64,000 nt of DNA, taken from positions 73,994 to 137,993 of the forward strand of contig NZ_JADMJO010000025.1 of NCBI RefSeq assembly GCF_018780385.1. Reading direction: 5' to 3'. The notes beneath the pieces were generated by a model that was given only the letters and a program-made list of their open reading frames with translations, was not told the DNA's origin and did not search any database. The position numbers and the translations under genes are program-made. This stretch comes from Hydrogenophaga sp. (GTDB taxonomy: Bacteria > Pseudomonadota > Gammaproteobacteria > Burkholderiales > Burkholderiaceae_C). How positions within the stretch are numbered: the stretch's first letter is position 1; every line of letters starts with the position of its first letter. Below are positions 42,867-52,979 of this stretch, in pieces.

Positions 42867-45800
42867 ATGCCCTCATTCATTCGGTCAAGAAAATCCACAC
42901 ATCATCAATTTTCGCAACAGCGTGAGAGGCCTATGCTGTGGATAGCTGGCTTGTGGTCAATCGGCTTGATCCTCACGGCTGTGCTGACTGCCTTGCTGTA
43001 CGACTATCAACAAGAGCGACTGCAATTCCGATTCAATTCAGAGCTTCAGCGAATCAGCGATGACATCCAGCGCCGCATTCAGACACCGGTCTATGGCTTG
43101 ATGGGCGCCCGCGGGGTTTACGCCGCCACCGAATCCGTAAATCGGGCGGAGTTTGAGCGTTATGCTCAATCACGTAGCCTGGCAGTAGAGTTTCCGGGCG
43201 TTCGCGGTGTGGGTTTTATTGAAAGGGTGCAACGTCCAGAATTGGAAGCCTTTGTCAAACGCGAACAAGCCGACGGTATGCCCGGATTCGCGGTGCGCAG
43301 CCTTGGTAGCGTCGGGGATGACCTTTACTTCATCAAGTTCATCGAGCCGCTGACCAGAAACCACTCTGCCCTGGGGTTGGACGTGGGCTCTGAGGCGGTT
43401 CGGCGAGAGGGGGCCGAGCGTGCTGCGCGCAGCGGTCAGGCAGCACTCTCTGGCGTCATCCGCTTGGTACAAGACAACCAGTCTCGCCCCGGCTTTCTGA
43501 TCTTCGTGCCGGTTTACCGGCGCGGGATGTCCTTGAATACGCCGGAGGAACGTCTGGCAGCCCTGCATGGATTGACGTACTCACCCATCGTCCTCGAAGA
43601 AATCCTGCAACCGAGCTTGACCTTGCTTCGCACTAGCGGTCTGAATATACAAATTTCTGACAAACCGATTGTTGAAGGTGGACAATCGCTTTTTGAAACC
43701 GGTAGCGTTTCTCAAAAGTCATTGCTGAGCGGAGAAGTTCCAATTTTCTCCCACGGCACTCGCCTGTTCATCAGGGCCCAGAGCACTCCAGCACTTGATG
43801 CCACCACCAACCTTCCGTTGGTCTATGGGTTGAGTGCCGCAGGCGCACTGCTCAGCACTCTGCTGTGCTGGGTGCTTTGGCTGCAGGCAACGGGTCGGAT
43901 ACGGGCCGAGGTTCGCGCCCAGCAAATGACATTGGACTTGCAGAAACTGGCCATGGTTGCGGAGCACACAGCGAACGCGGTGGTCATGACCGATGCAAAT
44001 TTACGCATCACATGGGTCAATGAGGGGTTCACCCGTGTCTGTGGCTATACCTTGGAAGATGCGCTGGGTCGCACTCCGGGTGAACTCTTGGGGAGTGGAC
44101 TGGCTGACCCCTCCTCCCTGAAACAGCTCAAAGATGCAAGCGAGCAAGGCGTGGCGTGCCGGGTGGAAATCCTCAACCGAGCCAAGGATGGCCACACGTA
44201 CTGGATAGATACCGAAGTACAGCCCATTCGGGACAGCACAGGACAGCTGACCGGATTCATCGAAATCGGACTGGACATCACCCTTGAACGCGAGACTAAA
44301 CTGCGCCTGGTGCAAGCGCTGTCAGAGTCAGAAGCGCAAAAACTAGAACTGGGTTTGCTAGCCCGCGTGGCGCGCGAAACCACCAACGCAGTGATATTGA
44401 CCGGTCCAGAAGGTCTGATCGAATGGACCAACGAAGGCTTCACCCGCATCACAGGCTACACGCAGAAAGAAGCCCTTGGTAAAAAACCTGGAAACTTGTT
44501 GCAATGCCCCGAAACCGATCAACAAACGGTGGCGCATATCCGGGAGACAGTTGCACACGGTCAGCACTCGAAATCAGAAATCCTCAATCGCAGAAAAGAT
44601 GGGCAGTATTTCTGGCTGGAGCTCGAAATCACGCCCTTGTTCGATACCACCGGGCGACACACCGGCTTTATGGCCATTCAGAGCGATGTGACGGACAAGC
44701 GCGAGGCGCTGGAGCGGCTCAAGCTAGTCGTTCAGGAGAAAGACTCTCTTATGAGAGCCATCCATCAAGGCACCATCTACTCGGTGGCCGACCTGCAAGG
44801 CAACATTGTTGATCTGAACGAAGAGTTCGTGCGCATCAGCGGCTACGAGCGAAATGAGCTGCTCGGTGTCAATCATCGGATACTCAAGTCGGGCAAGCAA
44901 TCCGATGAGTTTTGGCGCAATGCCTGGGTCACCATCAAACGTGGTCAAGTGTGGCGGGGCGAGGTGTGCAACCGCAGCAAGCGCGGTCAGCTGTACTGGG
45001 AGGACTCCACCATCGTCCCTTTTGTAAGCGTCGATGGCTTGGTGGAGAAATACATTGCCATCCGAACCGACATCACCGAACAGAAGCGGGTACAAATCGA
45101 ACTCGAATCCCAGCGCAGGCGGTTGGACAACATTCTCAAAGGGACACAAGCAGGCACTTGGGAGTGGCATGTTCCCAGCGGTCACATCATCTTCAACGAG
45201 CGTTGGGCTGAAATTCTTGGTTATCTGCTGGAAGAGCTTGAACCTACGACGATCGATACCTGGATGGGTCTGGTACACCCAGACGACCTGGGTTCATCAG
45301 ATGAGTCGATGAAGCGGCACTTCAGCACTGAACTGGACTTCTACAAGGCCGAACTCCGCATGCGTCACAGCAACGGAAGGTGGATCTGGGTTCAAGTCCG
45401 TGGTCAACTCGCGATTCGTGAGCCCGATGGTTCGGCTGGTTGGATGTATGGCACCGCTATCGACATCACCGAACAACGTGAACGCGAACGCAAGATCGCT
45501 TCGGAAGAAATGCGCCTGCGCGCCATTTACGACGTTCTGCCGGTGGGTATATCCATCACCGATTCCGAAGGTCGCATCATCGACTGTAATCCGGCGTCGG
45601 AGCAGATGCTTTGCATCTCAAAGGCAGAGCACCTGAAGCGCAATCATGGGGGCAAGGAGTGGGTGGTCAACCGCGAGGACGGTACGCCCATGCCGGTGGA
45701 AGAGTTTGCCAGTGTGCGTGCTCTGACTCAAAAAACCGGGGTTCACGATGCAGTGATGCAAGTCATCACGGGTCCGCACAGCGCATGGCTTTCAGTCAGT

Positions 45801-48218
45801 GCCATGCCGGTTCAACATGAAGACTTTGGTGTGGTGATTGCCTATGTGGACATCACCGACCACAAGGCTCAAGCCGATGCACTGCTGGTCGCAAAAGACC
45901 AGGCAGAGCAAGCCAGCCTCTTCAAGAGCCAGTTCCTGGCCAACATGAGTCACGAAATTCGCACGCCCATGAACGCGATTCTGGGCATGCTGAAACTTTT
46001 GCACGACACTGCGTTGCAGCCGCGCCAGTTGGACTATCTGGAGAAAGCCACGGGTGCGGCCAAGTCGCTTTTAGGGCTGCTCAACGACATCCTGGATTTC
46101 TCTAAGGTGGAAGCTGGCAAGATGACGTTGGACCCCCAGCCATTCGATCTCGACCGGCTGTTGCGGGATCTGTCGATGATCTTCTCGACCAGCTTGGGTC
46201 ACAAGCCGGTGGAAGTGTTGTTCGACATTGACCCGTGCGTACCTCGCGAGTTGTTCGGAGACAGCCTGCGATTACAGCAAATTCTGCTCAATCTGGGCGG
46301 TAATGCGATCAAATTCACATCCCACGGTGAGATCGTGCTGCAGGTCTGTCTTGAACGCCTCGAGGGAGATGTGGACCAACAGCGAGCCCGCGTTCGCTTC
46401 TCCGTGAAGGACAGCGGCATTGGTATCGCGCTGGAAAACCAGCACAAAGTCTTTGCTGACTTTACCCAGGCGGAGGCGTCTACCACCCGGCGCTTTGGTG
46501 GCACCGGGCTGGGTCTGTCTATCTGCCGACGACTGATCGAACTGATGGGTGGGCAGCTTCAGCTTGAAAGTGCCGAGGGCTGCGGTAGCACCTTCTCGTT
46601 CAGCGTGCTGCTGCCAGTGGTGCATGCCAAGACCCATGCCATCGAAGCACCAAGTTGCACGCAGAAAGAAACAGTGTCACAGAACACCCAATGCTTTCCC
46701 GTGCTGGTTGTGGACGACAACCCGGTGGCTCGAGAGTTGATCGCCAAGATGGGGGAATCTTTGGGTTGGCGGCTGGAGACAGCCGACAGCGGCGAAGCCG
46801 CGCTGGAACGCATCGCGTTGCGCACTGCTCGGAGAGAACCGTACCGCGCAATTTTTGTCGATGGGACGATGTCCGGCTTGGATGGATGGCAAACCAGCGC
46901 ACGCATTCGTGCTCTATCTGCCAGCAGCGGTGACTCCGACGTCGTGCCTATCGTGATGATGGTCACGGCCCATGGCCGAGAAATACTTGCACAGCAAACT
47001 TCCGAGGTGCAAAGCCTGATCGACGGGTACTTGGTGAAACCAGTGACCGCATCTATGTTGCTCGATGCTGTGCACGCGGCTATGCAACCCCAAGAGGACA
47101 AGGCCAGCAAGCGCTCTTCAGTTCCAGTGGCACAGCCACTGAAGGGCCTGCGAATACTGCTGGTGGAAGATAACGCCATCAACCAACAGGTAGCCGAAGA
47201 ATTGCTCAGTGGGCAAGGTGCATTGGTAGATATTGCCGACAACGGCTTGCGAGGTGTGGAAGCAGTGGAGGCGACCATGGCGAATGGCAAGCCTTACGAC
47301 GCGGTATTGATGGACATGCAGATGCCCGTGATGGACGGCCTGGCTGCGACGCGCGTCATTCGCGAACGCCTGGGTTTTAGCGAGTTGCCCATCATCGCGA
47401 TGACCGCCAACGCAATGGGCAGCGACCGTGAAGCCTGTCTGGCCGCAGGTATGGACGACCACGTTGGCAAGCCTTTTGACCTGGATCGACTGGTTGCCAC
47501 TCTGCTGGGATTGAAGCTGGTTGAGCCTGCCGTTCATGCAGGGCATTCTCTGGAGTTGGCAACGCCAGATGGCATAAGCGAAGCTCACGAGCTCATCATC
47601 CACCAAGTCAAAAGAGGCCAGGCCAGGCCAAGTGGAGTGGCTCTGCTCAACCGCACCGATGCGCTCCAGCGCATGGGCGGCAGCACCAGTCTCTTGGACC
47701 GACTCAGCGCTCAATTTCTCGGTGATTTACCTAGATACATAAAAAGCTGCGAGTTAACTTTGTTGGATGAGCAGCGTGATCAGGCCAAGCGCTCGCTGCA
47801 CTCACTCAAAGGAATGGCGGCCACCATTGGCGCTGATGCGCTTGCAGAAGTTGCAGGAGAAGAAGAACAACGCTGCGGGGCTGGTATGGAGATCAACATA
47901 GAGCAATTGCGTGATTTCGCTGCAAGGACCGAGCAGGCCTTACTCGAAGTTGGAGTAACGGCCCCTTCTGAAATTGCAACTGTTGATCACGTCGACGGTG
48001 AAGCAAGTAAGCCGTTGACCAATGCAGAGCGCGGAGTTCTAGAACGTTTACTGCTCTTGTTGCAGACGTCCGATCTGTCCGCCTTAGACGCCGTGGAGGA
48101 ATTGCTGGCACTTGGTGCGGGCGATAAAACACGATGGGTTGCGTTAGATCGAGAGGTACAGAAATTGGCGTTCGACCGGGCCTCTGACCTTGTACGAAAG
48201 TCGCTGAACAGGAAATGA
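42867..48218 (+). CDS. Giant CHASE/multi-PAS hybrid histidine kinase with two receivers and HPt
   Basis: A 1783-residue membrane sensor kinase. TM1 is about residues 24-47. A CHASE domain follows (about 75-280: SRSLAVEFPGVRGVGFIERV, YFIKFIEPLTRN). TM2 is about 317-340. There are five PAS domains: three with ITWVNEGFTRVCGYTLEDAL-type cores (about 360, 490 and 620), then GTWEWHVPSGHIIFNERW (about 760) and VLPVGISITDSEGRIIDCN (about 890). The DHp is MSHEIRTPMNA (His about 1029). ATPase boxes are NLGGNAIKFT, DSGIGI and GTGLGLSICRRL. Receiver 1 (about 1279) has Asp in FVDGTMSGLDG; receiver 2 (about 1430) has Asp in LMDMQMPVMDG. The HPt has RSLHSLKGMAATIGA (His about 1644). ATG 42867 or 42933 could be the start; the latter has AGAGG just upstream. 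Confidence 0.92.
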   Translation: MPSFIRSRKSTHHQFSQQRERPMLWIAGLWSIGLILTAVLTALLYDYQQERLQFRFNSELQRISDDIQRRIQTPVYGLMGARGVYAATESVNRAEFERYAQSRSLAVEFPGVRGVGFIERVQRPELEAFVKREQADGMPGFAVRSLGSVGDDLYFIKFIEPLTRNHSALGLDVGSEAVRREGAERAARSGQAALSGVIRLVQDNQSRPGFLIFVPVYRRGMSLNTPEERLAALHGLTYSPIVLEEILQPSLTLLRTSGLNIQISDKPIVEGGQSLFETGSVSQKSLLSGEVPIFSHGTRLFIRAQSTPALDATTNLPLVYGLSAAGALLSTLLCWVLWLQATGRIRAEVRAQQMTLDLQKLAMVAEHTANAVVMTDANLRITWVNEGFTRVCGYTLEDALGRTPGELLGSGLADPSSLKQLKDASEQGVACRVEILNRAKDGHTYWIDTEVQPIRDSTGQLTGFIEIGLDITLERETKLRLVQALSESEAQKLELGLLARVARETTNAVILTGPEGLIEWTNEGFTRITGYTQKEALGKKPGNLLQCPETDQQTVAHIRETVAHGQHSKSEILNRRKDGQYFWLELEITPLFDTTGRHTGFMAIQSDVTDKREALERLKLVVQEKDSLMRAIHQGTIYSVADLQGNIVDLNEEFVRISGYERNELLGVNHRILKSGKQSDEFWRNAWVTIKRGQVWRGEVCNRSKRGQLYWEDSTIVPFVSVDGLVEKYIAIRTDITEQKRVQIELESQRRRLDNILKGTQAGTWEWHVPSGHIIFNERWAEILGYLLEELEPTTIDTWMGLVHPDDLGSSDESMKRHFSTELDFYKAELRMRHSNGRWIWVQVRGQLAIREPDGSAGWMYGTAIDITEQRERERKIASEEMRLRAIYDVLPVGISITDSEGRIIDCNPASEQMLCISKAEHLKRNHGGKEWVVNREDGTPMPVEEFASVRALTQKTGVHDAVMQVITGPHSAWLSVSAMPVQHEDFGVVIAYVDITDHKAQADALLVAKDQAEQASLFKSQFLANMSHEIRTPMNAILGMLKLLHDTALQPRQLDYLEKATGAAKSLLGLLNDILDFSKVEAGKMTLDPQPFDLDRLLRDLSMIFSTSLGHKPVEVLFDIDPCVPRELFGDSLRLQQILLNLGGNAIKFTSHGEIVLQVCLERLEGDVDQQRARVRFSVKDSGIGIALENQHKVFADFTQAEASTTRRFGGTGLGLSICRRLIELMGGQLQLESAEGCGSTFSFSVLLPVVHAKTHAIEAPSCTQKETVSQNTQCFPVLVVDDNPVARELIAKMGESLGWRLETADSGEAALERIALRTARREPYRAIFVDGTMSGLDGWQTSARIRALSASSGDSDVVPIVMMVTAHGREILAQQTSEVQSLIDGYLVKPVTASMLLDAVHAAMQPQEDKASKRSSVPVAQPLKGLRILLVEDNAINQQVAEELLSGQGALVDIADNGLRGVEAVEATMANGKPYDAVLMDMQMPVMDGLAATRVIRERLGFSELPIIAMTANAMGSDREACLAAGMDDHVGKPFDLDRLVATLLGLKLVEPAVHAGHSLELATPDGISEAHELIIHQVKRGQARPSGVALLNRTDALQRMGGSTSLLDRLSAQFLGDLPRYIKSCELTLLDEQRDQAKRSLHSLKGMAATIGADALAEVAGEEEQRCGAGMEINIEQLRDFAARTEQALLEVGVTAPSEIATVDHVDGEASKPLTNAERGVLERLLLLLQTSDLSALDAVEELLALGAGDKTRWVALDREVQKLAFDRASDLVRKSLNRK

Positions 48219-48254
48219 TGTTTTTAATGATTCATTTCAACGGCCAGACCGCTA

Positions 48255-48281
48255 GAGAATCAGAGAATCAGAGAATCAGAG
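48255..48281. repeat. Small tandem repeat (GAGAATCA x3)
   Basis: The 8-bp unit GAGAATCA occurs three times in a row, plus GAG, between the giant kinase stop and the convergent tctE gene. It is too short to be an array of known type and is probably slippage DNA. No hairpin accompanies it. Confidence 0.8.
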
Positions 48282-48436
48282 CACCAAAACGTCATCGCGT
48301 CGACCGATGCTCCGAACCCGATCGGCAGTTCACACTCTTATGTAGGAAGCGACTACAACAACCCCGGCTTACGACGTGAACCATGATCAGCGGGAGATCT
48401 TGACGGAGTCAAAAACATTCTCTGCAGTTTCTTTAT

Positions 48437-49879
48437 TCAGGCGATTGAAGCCAACTGCAGACGCGTCGTGGCGTCGAGACCGGAGGCGTGGCCTAACAAG
48501 AAACGGTTTTCGAGATCGATGGTGCCTCCCAACGACTGCACGATCTCTCGGCAGATCGCCAAGCCCAGCCCGGAGCCCGCTGTGCTATTGCCCCGCTGCT
48601 GTTCGGTGGCGAATGGCTGGAATAGGCGCTCGCGCAGCGCGGCCGAGATGCCCGGGCCTTCGTCGCTGATGGTGAGCGCGGCGGTCCGTGTGTCCGCCAC
48701 CAGCGACACGGTGAGCGCGGAGCCCGGGGGCGTGTTCTTGATGGCGTTGTGCAGCAGGTTGCGACTGAGCTCGCGCAGGGCCCATTCGTGGGCGCGCACC
48801 GGCGCGCTCTCGGTGGTGATGGAAAAGTCGAGCGAGCGCTCCGCGATGAGCGCTGACATGTCGAGTGCTACCAGCCGCACAACGGTAGACCAGTCGTGCA
48901 CAGGTGCGCTTTTTTCTTGCCGCAGCTGCTCCACCTTGGCAAGCGCCAGCATCTGGTTGGCCAGTTCGGTGGCACGCTCTACCGTGTGGCCGATCTCATC
49001 GAGCGCCTGGCGCGGCTCTACATCGCCGCGTTGGGCCGACTGCACCTGCGTCTTGAGCACTGCCAACGGCGTGCGCAACTGGTGCGAGGTGTCGCGCACA
49101 AAACGTTTTTGGTGGTCCAGTAAATGTGAGAGACGCTGCATGTGCTGGTTGGTGGCGTCCAGCAGTGGCAGCAGTTCGCGCGGCGCGCCTGCGGTGGGCA
49201 GGGGCGACAGATCGTTTTCGCTGCGCGCACCCAACGCGCTGCTGAGGGCGCGCACCGGCCGCGTAGCGCGTTGCACCACGAACACCACAACAAGTGCGAT
49301 CACCAGCACCAGTGCGGCCTGGCGCCAGAGCGTGTCAATCAGGATCTGTCGCGCCAGGGTCTCGCGCAACTCCAGCGTTTCGGCCACCTGGATGGTGGCC
49401 ATGCCTTGTTCGTACACGCCCGAGACTGGTTGCAGCAGCACCGCCATCCGCACAGGCACCCCCTGGTACTCGTCGTCGTAGAAGTTCACCAGCGCCGCGT
49501 ACAGGTTTTTCTGTGGAATGTCGCTGCGTCCTGGGGGCATATCGTCGAAACCCGAGACCAGTTCGCCTTGCAGACCACTTACGCGGTAAAAGATGCGGCT
49601 GCGGTTGTCGGCCTCGAAGGCTTCCAGCGCCGAATAGAGCACGGTGGATTCCACCCGCAGTTCGCTACCTGATCCGGTGACGCGCAGTTGCTCCCCGAGC
49701 GATTTGGCGGTGGCTAGCAGGGTGCGGTCGTAGGCGGTATCGGCGGCGGCCAGCGCCTGGCGGTACAGCACCACTGTGTTGATCAGCACAAAGACGAACA
49801 CCGGCAACAGGATGCCGAGCAACAAGGTGCGGCGCAGAGATAGGGTGCGAGTCCTGTGGCCCGTGGCGCGAATGTGCAT
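48437..49879 (-). CDS. tctE: Sensor histidine kinase TctE
   Basis: A 480-residue membrane kinase. TM1 is about 16-37 (LLLGILLPVFVFVLINTVVL). A periplasmic domain of about 125 residues follows (ESTVLYSALEAFEADNRSRI), then TM2 about 185-205 (AALVLVIALVVVFVV). HAMP-like and DHp regions follow: VRDTSHQLRTPLAVLKTQVQ (phospho-His in TSHQLRTPL). ATPase boxes are NLLHNAIKNT, DEGPGI and GSGLGLAICREIV. The N-terminal 2CSK region resembles TctE sensors of tricarboxylates. ATG 49879 shares one base with the TctD stop (TGATG). It would phosphorylate TctD, and the operon is divergent from porin-tctCBA, which it presumably controls. Confidence 0.88.
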   Translation of the reverse strand: MHIRATGHRTRTLSLRRTLLLGILLPVFVFVLINTVVLYRQALAAADTAYDRTLLATAKSLGEQLRVTGSGSELRVESTVLYSALEAFEADNRSRIFYRVSGLQGELVSGFDDMPPGRSDIPQKNLYAALVNFYDDEYQGVPVRMAVLLQPVSGVYEQGMATIQVAETLELRETLARQILIDTLWRQAALVLVIALVVVFVVQRATRPVRALSSALGARSENDLSPLPTAGAPRELLPLLDATNQHMQRLSHLLDHQKRFVRDTSHQLRTPLAVLKTQVQSAQRGDVEPRQALDEIGHTVERATELANQMLALAKVEQLRQEKSAPVHDWSTVVRLVALDMSALIAERSLDFSITTESAPVRAHEWALRELSRNLLHNAIKNTPPGSALTVSLVADTRTAALTISDEGPGISAALRERLFQPFATEQQRGNSTAGSGLGLAICREIVQSLGGTIDLENRFLLGHASGLDATTRLQLASIA

Positions 49880-50565
49880 CAACTCTCGGCCTTAAGCAGG
49901 TACCCCAGGCCGCGCAGCGTGACGAGTTGCGCCCCGGTGTGGGCGATCTTCTTGCGCAGGCGGTAGGCCACCACTTCAATGGCCTCCGGTTGCACCTGGC
50001 TTTCACCGGGAAACACCAGCTCGAAGAGGCGCTCCTTGGCCATGGCGTGCCCTGGTTTGCCCAGCAGGGCTTGCAACAGGGACAGTTCGCGCGGCGCCAA
50101 CTCCATGGGTTGACCGGCAAAGTACACCGCGCCGCTGTCTTTTTCCACGTGCATGCCGCACCACACCGGCCCCCGGTCGGCGTTGCCTGTAGTGTGGTCG
50201 GCGCTGCCGGAGCGGCGTACGAGGGCGCGCAACCGAGCCTCGAGCTCGTCGAGATCAAAGGGCTTAGGCAGGTAGTCGTCGGCGCCAGTGTTCAGCCCCA
50301 GGATGCGATCTCCCACTGTGCCGCGCGCGGTCAGGATGATCACTGGGGTCTCAAGACCGGCGGCGCGCGCTTGGCTCAGCACCAACAAGCCGTCCATGCC
50401 CGGCAGGCTCAGGTCAAGCAATACCGCATCGGGCAAGCTGGCCTGCCACAGTGCCAGCGCGCGGGCACCGTCGTCGCAGCTGAGCACCTGCATGCCGCGC
50501 CGCTCGAAGCTGCGCCGCAGAGTGGTCTGCATGGTCGCGTTGTCTTCGATCAGAAGCAGTTTCAT
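49879..50565 (-). CDS. tctD: OmpR-family response regulator TctD
   Basis: A 228-residue regulator. The receiver (1-115) has LLIEDNATMQT, Asp in AVLLDLSLPGMDG, Thr in IILTARGT and Lys in YLPKPFDLDELE. The C-terminal winged helix (about 130-224) includes LAPRELSLLQALLGKPGHAM and VEVVAYRLRKKIAHTGAQLV. This is the OmpR/TctD type. Start ATG 50565. It heads the tctDE operon, and the 170 bases to the porin ATG are the shared divergent control region where TctD would act. In Pseudomonas, TctD-TctE controls an OpdH porin and tctCBA; the gene set here is the same. Confidence 0.9.
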   Translation of the reverse strand: MKLLLIEDNATMQTTLRRSFERRGMQVLSCDDGARALALWQASLPDAVLLDLSLPGMDGLLVLSQARAAGLETPVIILTARGTVGDRILGLNTGADDYLPKPFDLDELEARLRALVRRSGSADHTTGNADRGPVWCGMHVEKDSGAVYFAGQPMELAPRELSLLQALLGKPGHAMAKERLFELVFPGESQVQPEAIEVVAYRLRKKIAHTGAQLVTLRGLGYLLKAES

Positions 50566-50735
50566 TGAGCTGGATTATGGCCACGGGCCCAGCGCTTTCA
50601 GAGCGAACTACAGGGTTAGTACGGATGAGATGGACAGCGGACTGACAGCCTGCGAACCGAGCATGCAGCGTGTCCGATCACCGCGCCGGACGCATCAGGC
50701 TTGTTGCGGTTATCCATTCCACTTTTGAGGTCAAT

Positions 50736-51752
50736 ATGAAAAAAAATGCTATCGCCCTGGGCGTTCTGGGTCTGTTCAGTGGGCTGGTGTCTGCCCAGTC
50801 GTCCGTGACCTTGTACGGCGTCGTTGACGTCGCCTTGGAACGCGTCAAAGGAGCGACTTCTCTTACCCGCGTCTCGTCCGGTCAGCAGCAGGGTTCACGC
50901 TTGGGCTTTCGTGGCACCGAAGACTTGGGTGGTGGCCTCAAAGCCATGTTTGTTCTGGAGAGCGGCTTCAATGCCGACGTCGGCACATTCGGCCAAGGCG
51001 GCCGAATGTTTGGCCGTCAGAGTTTTCTGAGTTTGGGCGGTGGCTGGGGTGCTGTGCGACTGGGCCGCCAATACACACCAATGGACGACGTGGTCAGTAT
51101 CGTCGGCACAAAGACCTACGACGTGTTGAGCGTGGTCCCGATTATTGGCAATGGTGACTACAACCGGGTCGACAACGCAGTGACCTACGTTTCTCCTACC
51201 GTTGGTAACACTGTGTTCCAGCTGCAGTACAGCTTGGGCGAGGAACGTGTCAGCACCAACACCAGCGCTGATTTCGCCAAGCAGGTCAGCGCACACGCGC
51301 TGTACGCCAATGGCCCGCTCACCGCGGGAATCTCGCTGATGCAAGTGACCGATGCAGATGGCGTATTGGCCGGCAAACAGGGCCGCGATGCTTTGCTTCT
51401 GGCTGGTGCATACGACTTTGGCAGCTTCAAGCTGTCGGCCTACTACGACGCCGAGGACAAGGCCGCAAAGAAGCTCAAGGTCTATGGCCTCTCCGCCGCA
51501 TTCAAGTCTGGTGAGACCACGGTCTCGGTGGGTGCAGCGCAGGCCAAGGACGTGAACGGTTCAGCCGCTGCCGCCAGCGACGACGCACGCCTCTACACCT
51601 TGCAGGCCAATCACAACCTGTCCAAGCGCACCGCCATCTACGGCCACCTCACCGTGGTCGACAACGACACTGCTTCCGCGCTGGGCTTTAACAGCCCCGT
51701 AGCGGGATCGAATTCCAACGGCATTCAGTTCGGTTTGCGCCACCGCTTCTGA
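50736..51752 (+). CDS. General porin (OpdH-like trimeric porin)
   Basis: A 338-residue outer-membrane porin. The signal peptide is MKKNAIALGVLGLFSGLVSA (cleaved after SAQ). The mature start SSVTLYGVVDVALERVKG and the motif GSRLGFRGTEDLGGGLKAMF are typical of Burkholderiales porins, as is GGGWGAVRLGRQYTP, which precedes loop 3. It ends in GIQFGLRHRF, with the terminal Phe needed for outer-membrane insertion. It is placed directly ahead of tctCBA, where it would admit citrate-like substrates, in the manner of OpdH. GAGG lies about 6 bases before ATG 50736. Confidence 0.92.
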   Translation: MKKNAIALGVLGLFSGLVSAQSSVTLYGVVDVALERVKGATSLTRVSSGQQQGSRLGFRGTEDLGGGLKAMFVLESGFNADVGTFGQGGRMFGRQSFLSLGGGWGAVRLGRQYTPMDDVVSIVGTKTYDVLSVVPIIGNGDYNRVDNAVTYVSPTVGNTVFQLQYSLGEERVSTNTSADFAKQVSAHALYANGPLTAGISLMQVTDADGVLAGKQGRDALLLAGAYDFGSFKLSAYYDAEDKAAKKLKVYGLSAAFKSGETTVSVGAAQAKDVNGSAAAASDDARLYTLQANHNLSKRTAIYGHLTVVDNDTASALGFNSPVAGSNSNGIQFGLRHRF

Positions 51753-51760
51753 GCTCCACA

Positions 51761-51795
51761 GTCTCGCGGCAAGGGTTTTCCCTAGGACGCGAGAC
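51761..51795. terminator. Stem-loop between porin and tctC
   Basis: GTCTCGCG (51761-51768) pairs with CGCGAGAC (51788-51795), with a second inner pairing AGGG/CCCT around a TTTT loop. There is no T-run afterwards, so it is not a classic intrinsic terminator. It may reduce read-through or stabilise the porin messenger so that porin is made in excess over TctCBA. Confidence 0.5.
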
Positions 51796-51859
51796 AGCGG
51801 ATTGACAGGGCTCAACCGCAAGATAGCAACGGCAGATCACACACAGCAGGAGACACACC

Positions 51860-52819
51860 ATGCGTCGCGACACTTTCCTCAAATCCCTGGCCGCACTGGC
51901 GGCCGCCGGCGCCGTGCCCCATGCGGCCTGGGCCAGCGCCAACATTAAGATGATGATTCCCGCCAACCCCGGTGGCGGCTGGGACGGCACCGGCAGGGCG
52001 CTCGGTGAAGCCCTGCGCGACGCGGGTGTGGCCTCCTCGGTCACCTTTGAAAACAAGGGCGGCGCGGCCGGCGCCATTGGACTGGCGCAGTTCTTCAACG
52101 CCAGCAGAGGCGATCCGAACGCGCTCATGGTCATGGGCGCCGTGATGCTCGGCGGCATCATCACCGGCAAGCCGCCGGTTTCGATCACGCAGCTCACCCC
52201 GATTGCCCGCCTCACCACCGAATACAACGTGTTCGTGCTGCCGGCCAACTCGCCCTACAAGACCATGAAGGACGTGGTCGAGCAGCTCAGGAAAGACCCG
52301 GGCAGCATCAAGTGGGGCGGCGGTTCGCGCGGCGCCACTGAGCATATTGCTGCCGCGCAGATTGCGCAGTCTGTCGGCGTGCCGGCGTCCAAGATCAACT
52401 ATGTGCCGTTCCGCGGCGGCGGTGAGGCGGTCGCCGCTATCCTGGGCGGTAATGTCACCTTGGGCGGCAGCGGTTTCAGCGAGTTCCAGCAGTACATCGA
52501 GAGCGGCAAGATGCGCGCGATCGCCGTCACCTCGGCTCAGCGGGTCAAAGGTATCGACGTGCCCACGCTGAAAGAGCAGGGCATCGACGTTGAGATTGGC
52601 AACTGGCGCGGTGTCTACGGCGCGCCCGGCATCACCCCTGCCCAGCGCGACGCGCTCACCGCCATGGTGGTGAAGGCCACGCAAAGCAAAGCGTGGGCGG
52701 CGGCCGTGGAGAAAAACAACTGGACGCCCGCACTGCTGACCGGCAAGGCGTTTGACGAGTTCGTGGACAAAGATTTTTCCTCGTTGCGCGCCACGATGGT
52801 CCGCGCCGGCATGGTCTAG
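51860..52819 (+). CDS. tctC: Tripartite tricarboxylate transporter substrate-binding protein TctC
   Basis: A 319-residue periplasmic Bug-family protein. The signal peptide has a twin-arginine look (MRRDTFLKSLAALAAAGAVP), cleaved near AWASA. The mature part opens NIKMMIPANPGGGWDGTGRA, the conserved binding loop of TctC, and includes ENKGGAAGAIGLAQF and VPFRGGGEAVAAILGG, which contact the carboxylates. It captures a tricarboxylate and feeds TctA-TctB. AGGAGA lies 8 bases before ATG 51860. The porin gene precedes and tctB follows after 160 bases. Confidence 0.9.
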   Translation: MRRDTFLKSLAALAAAGAVPHAAWASANIKMMIPANPGGGWDGTGRALGEALRDAGVASSVTFENKGGAAGAIGLAQFFNASRGDPNALMVMGAVMLGGIITGKPPVSITQLTPIARLTTEYNVFVLPANSPYKTMKDVVEQLRKDPGSIKWGGGSRGATEHIAAAQIAQSVGVPASKINYVPFRGGGEAVAAILGGNVTLGGSGFSEFQQYIESGKMRAIAVTSAQRVKGIDVPTLKEQGIDVEIGNWRGVYGAPGITPAQRDALTAMVVKATQSKAWAAAVEKNNWTPALLTGKAFDEFVDKDFSSLRATMVRAGMV

Positions 52820-52979
52820 AACCGGGAAGCAGCCCCTTCGCCGGTTTGCGCCTTCCCCTTTCTCGCCTGCGGCGGTTGGAGGACGGCATCTGGGACCGGC
52901 GGAGCCGGGCTCTCGACGCCCCTGAATGAGCGATGACTCATTCGTTGCGCGTTTCGCTCCGATCGAGCAGAAAGCTGAC

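Noticed and set aside
48255..48281. CRISPR array
   Set aside because: Only a simple 8-bp tandem repeat without spacers; no CRISPR-like arrays or cas genes exist in the window.
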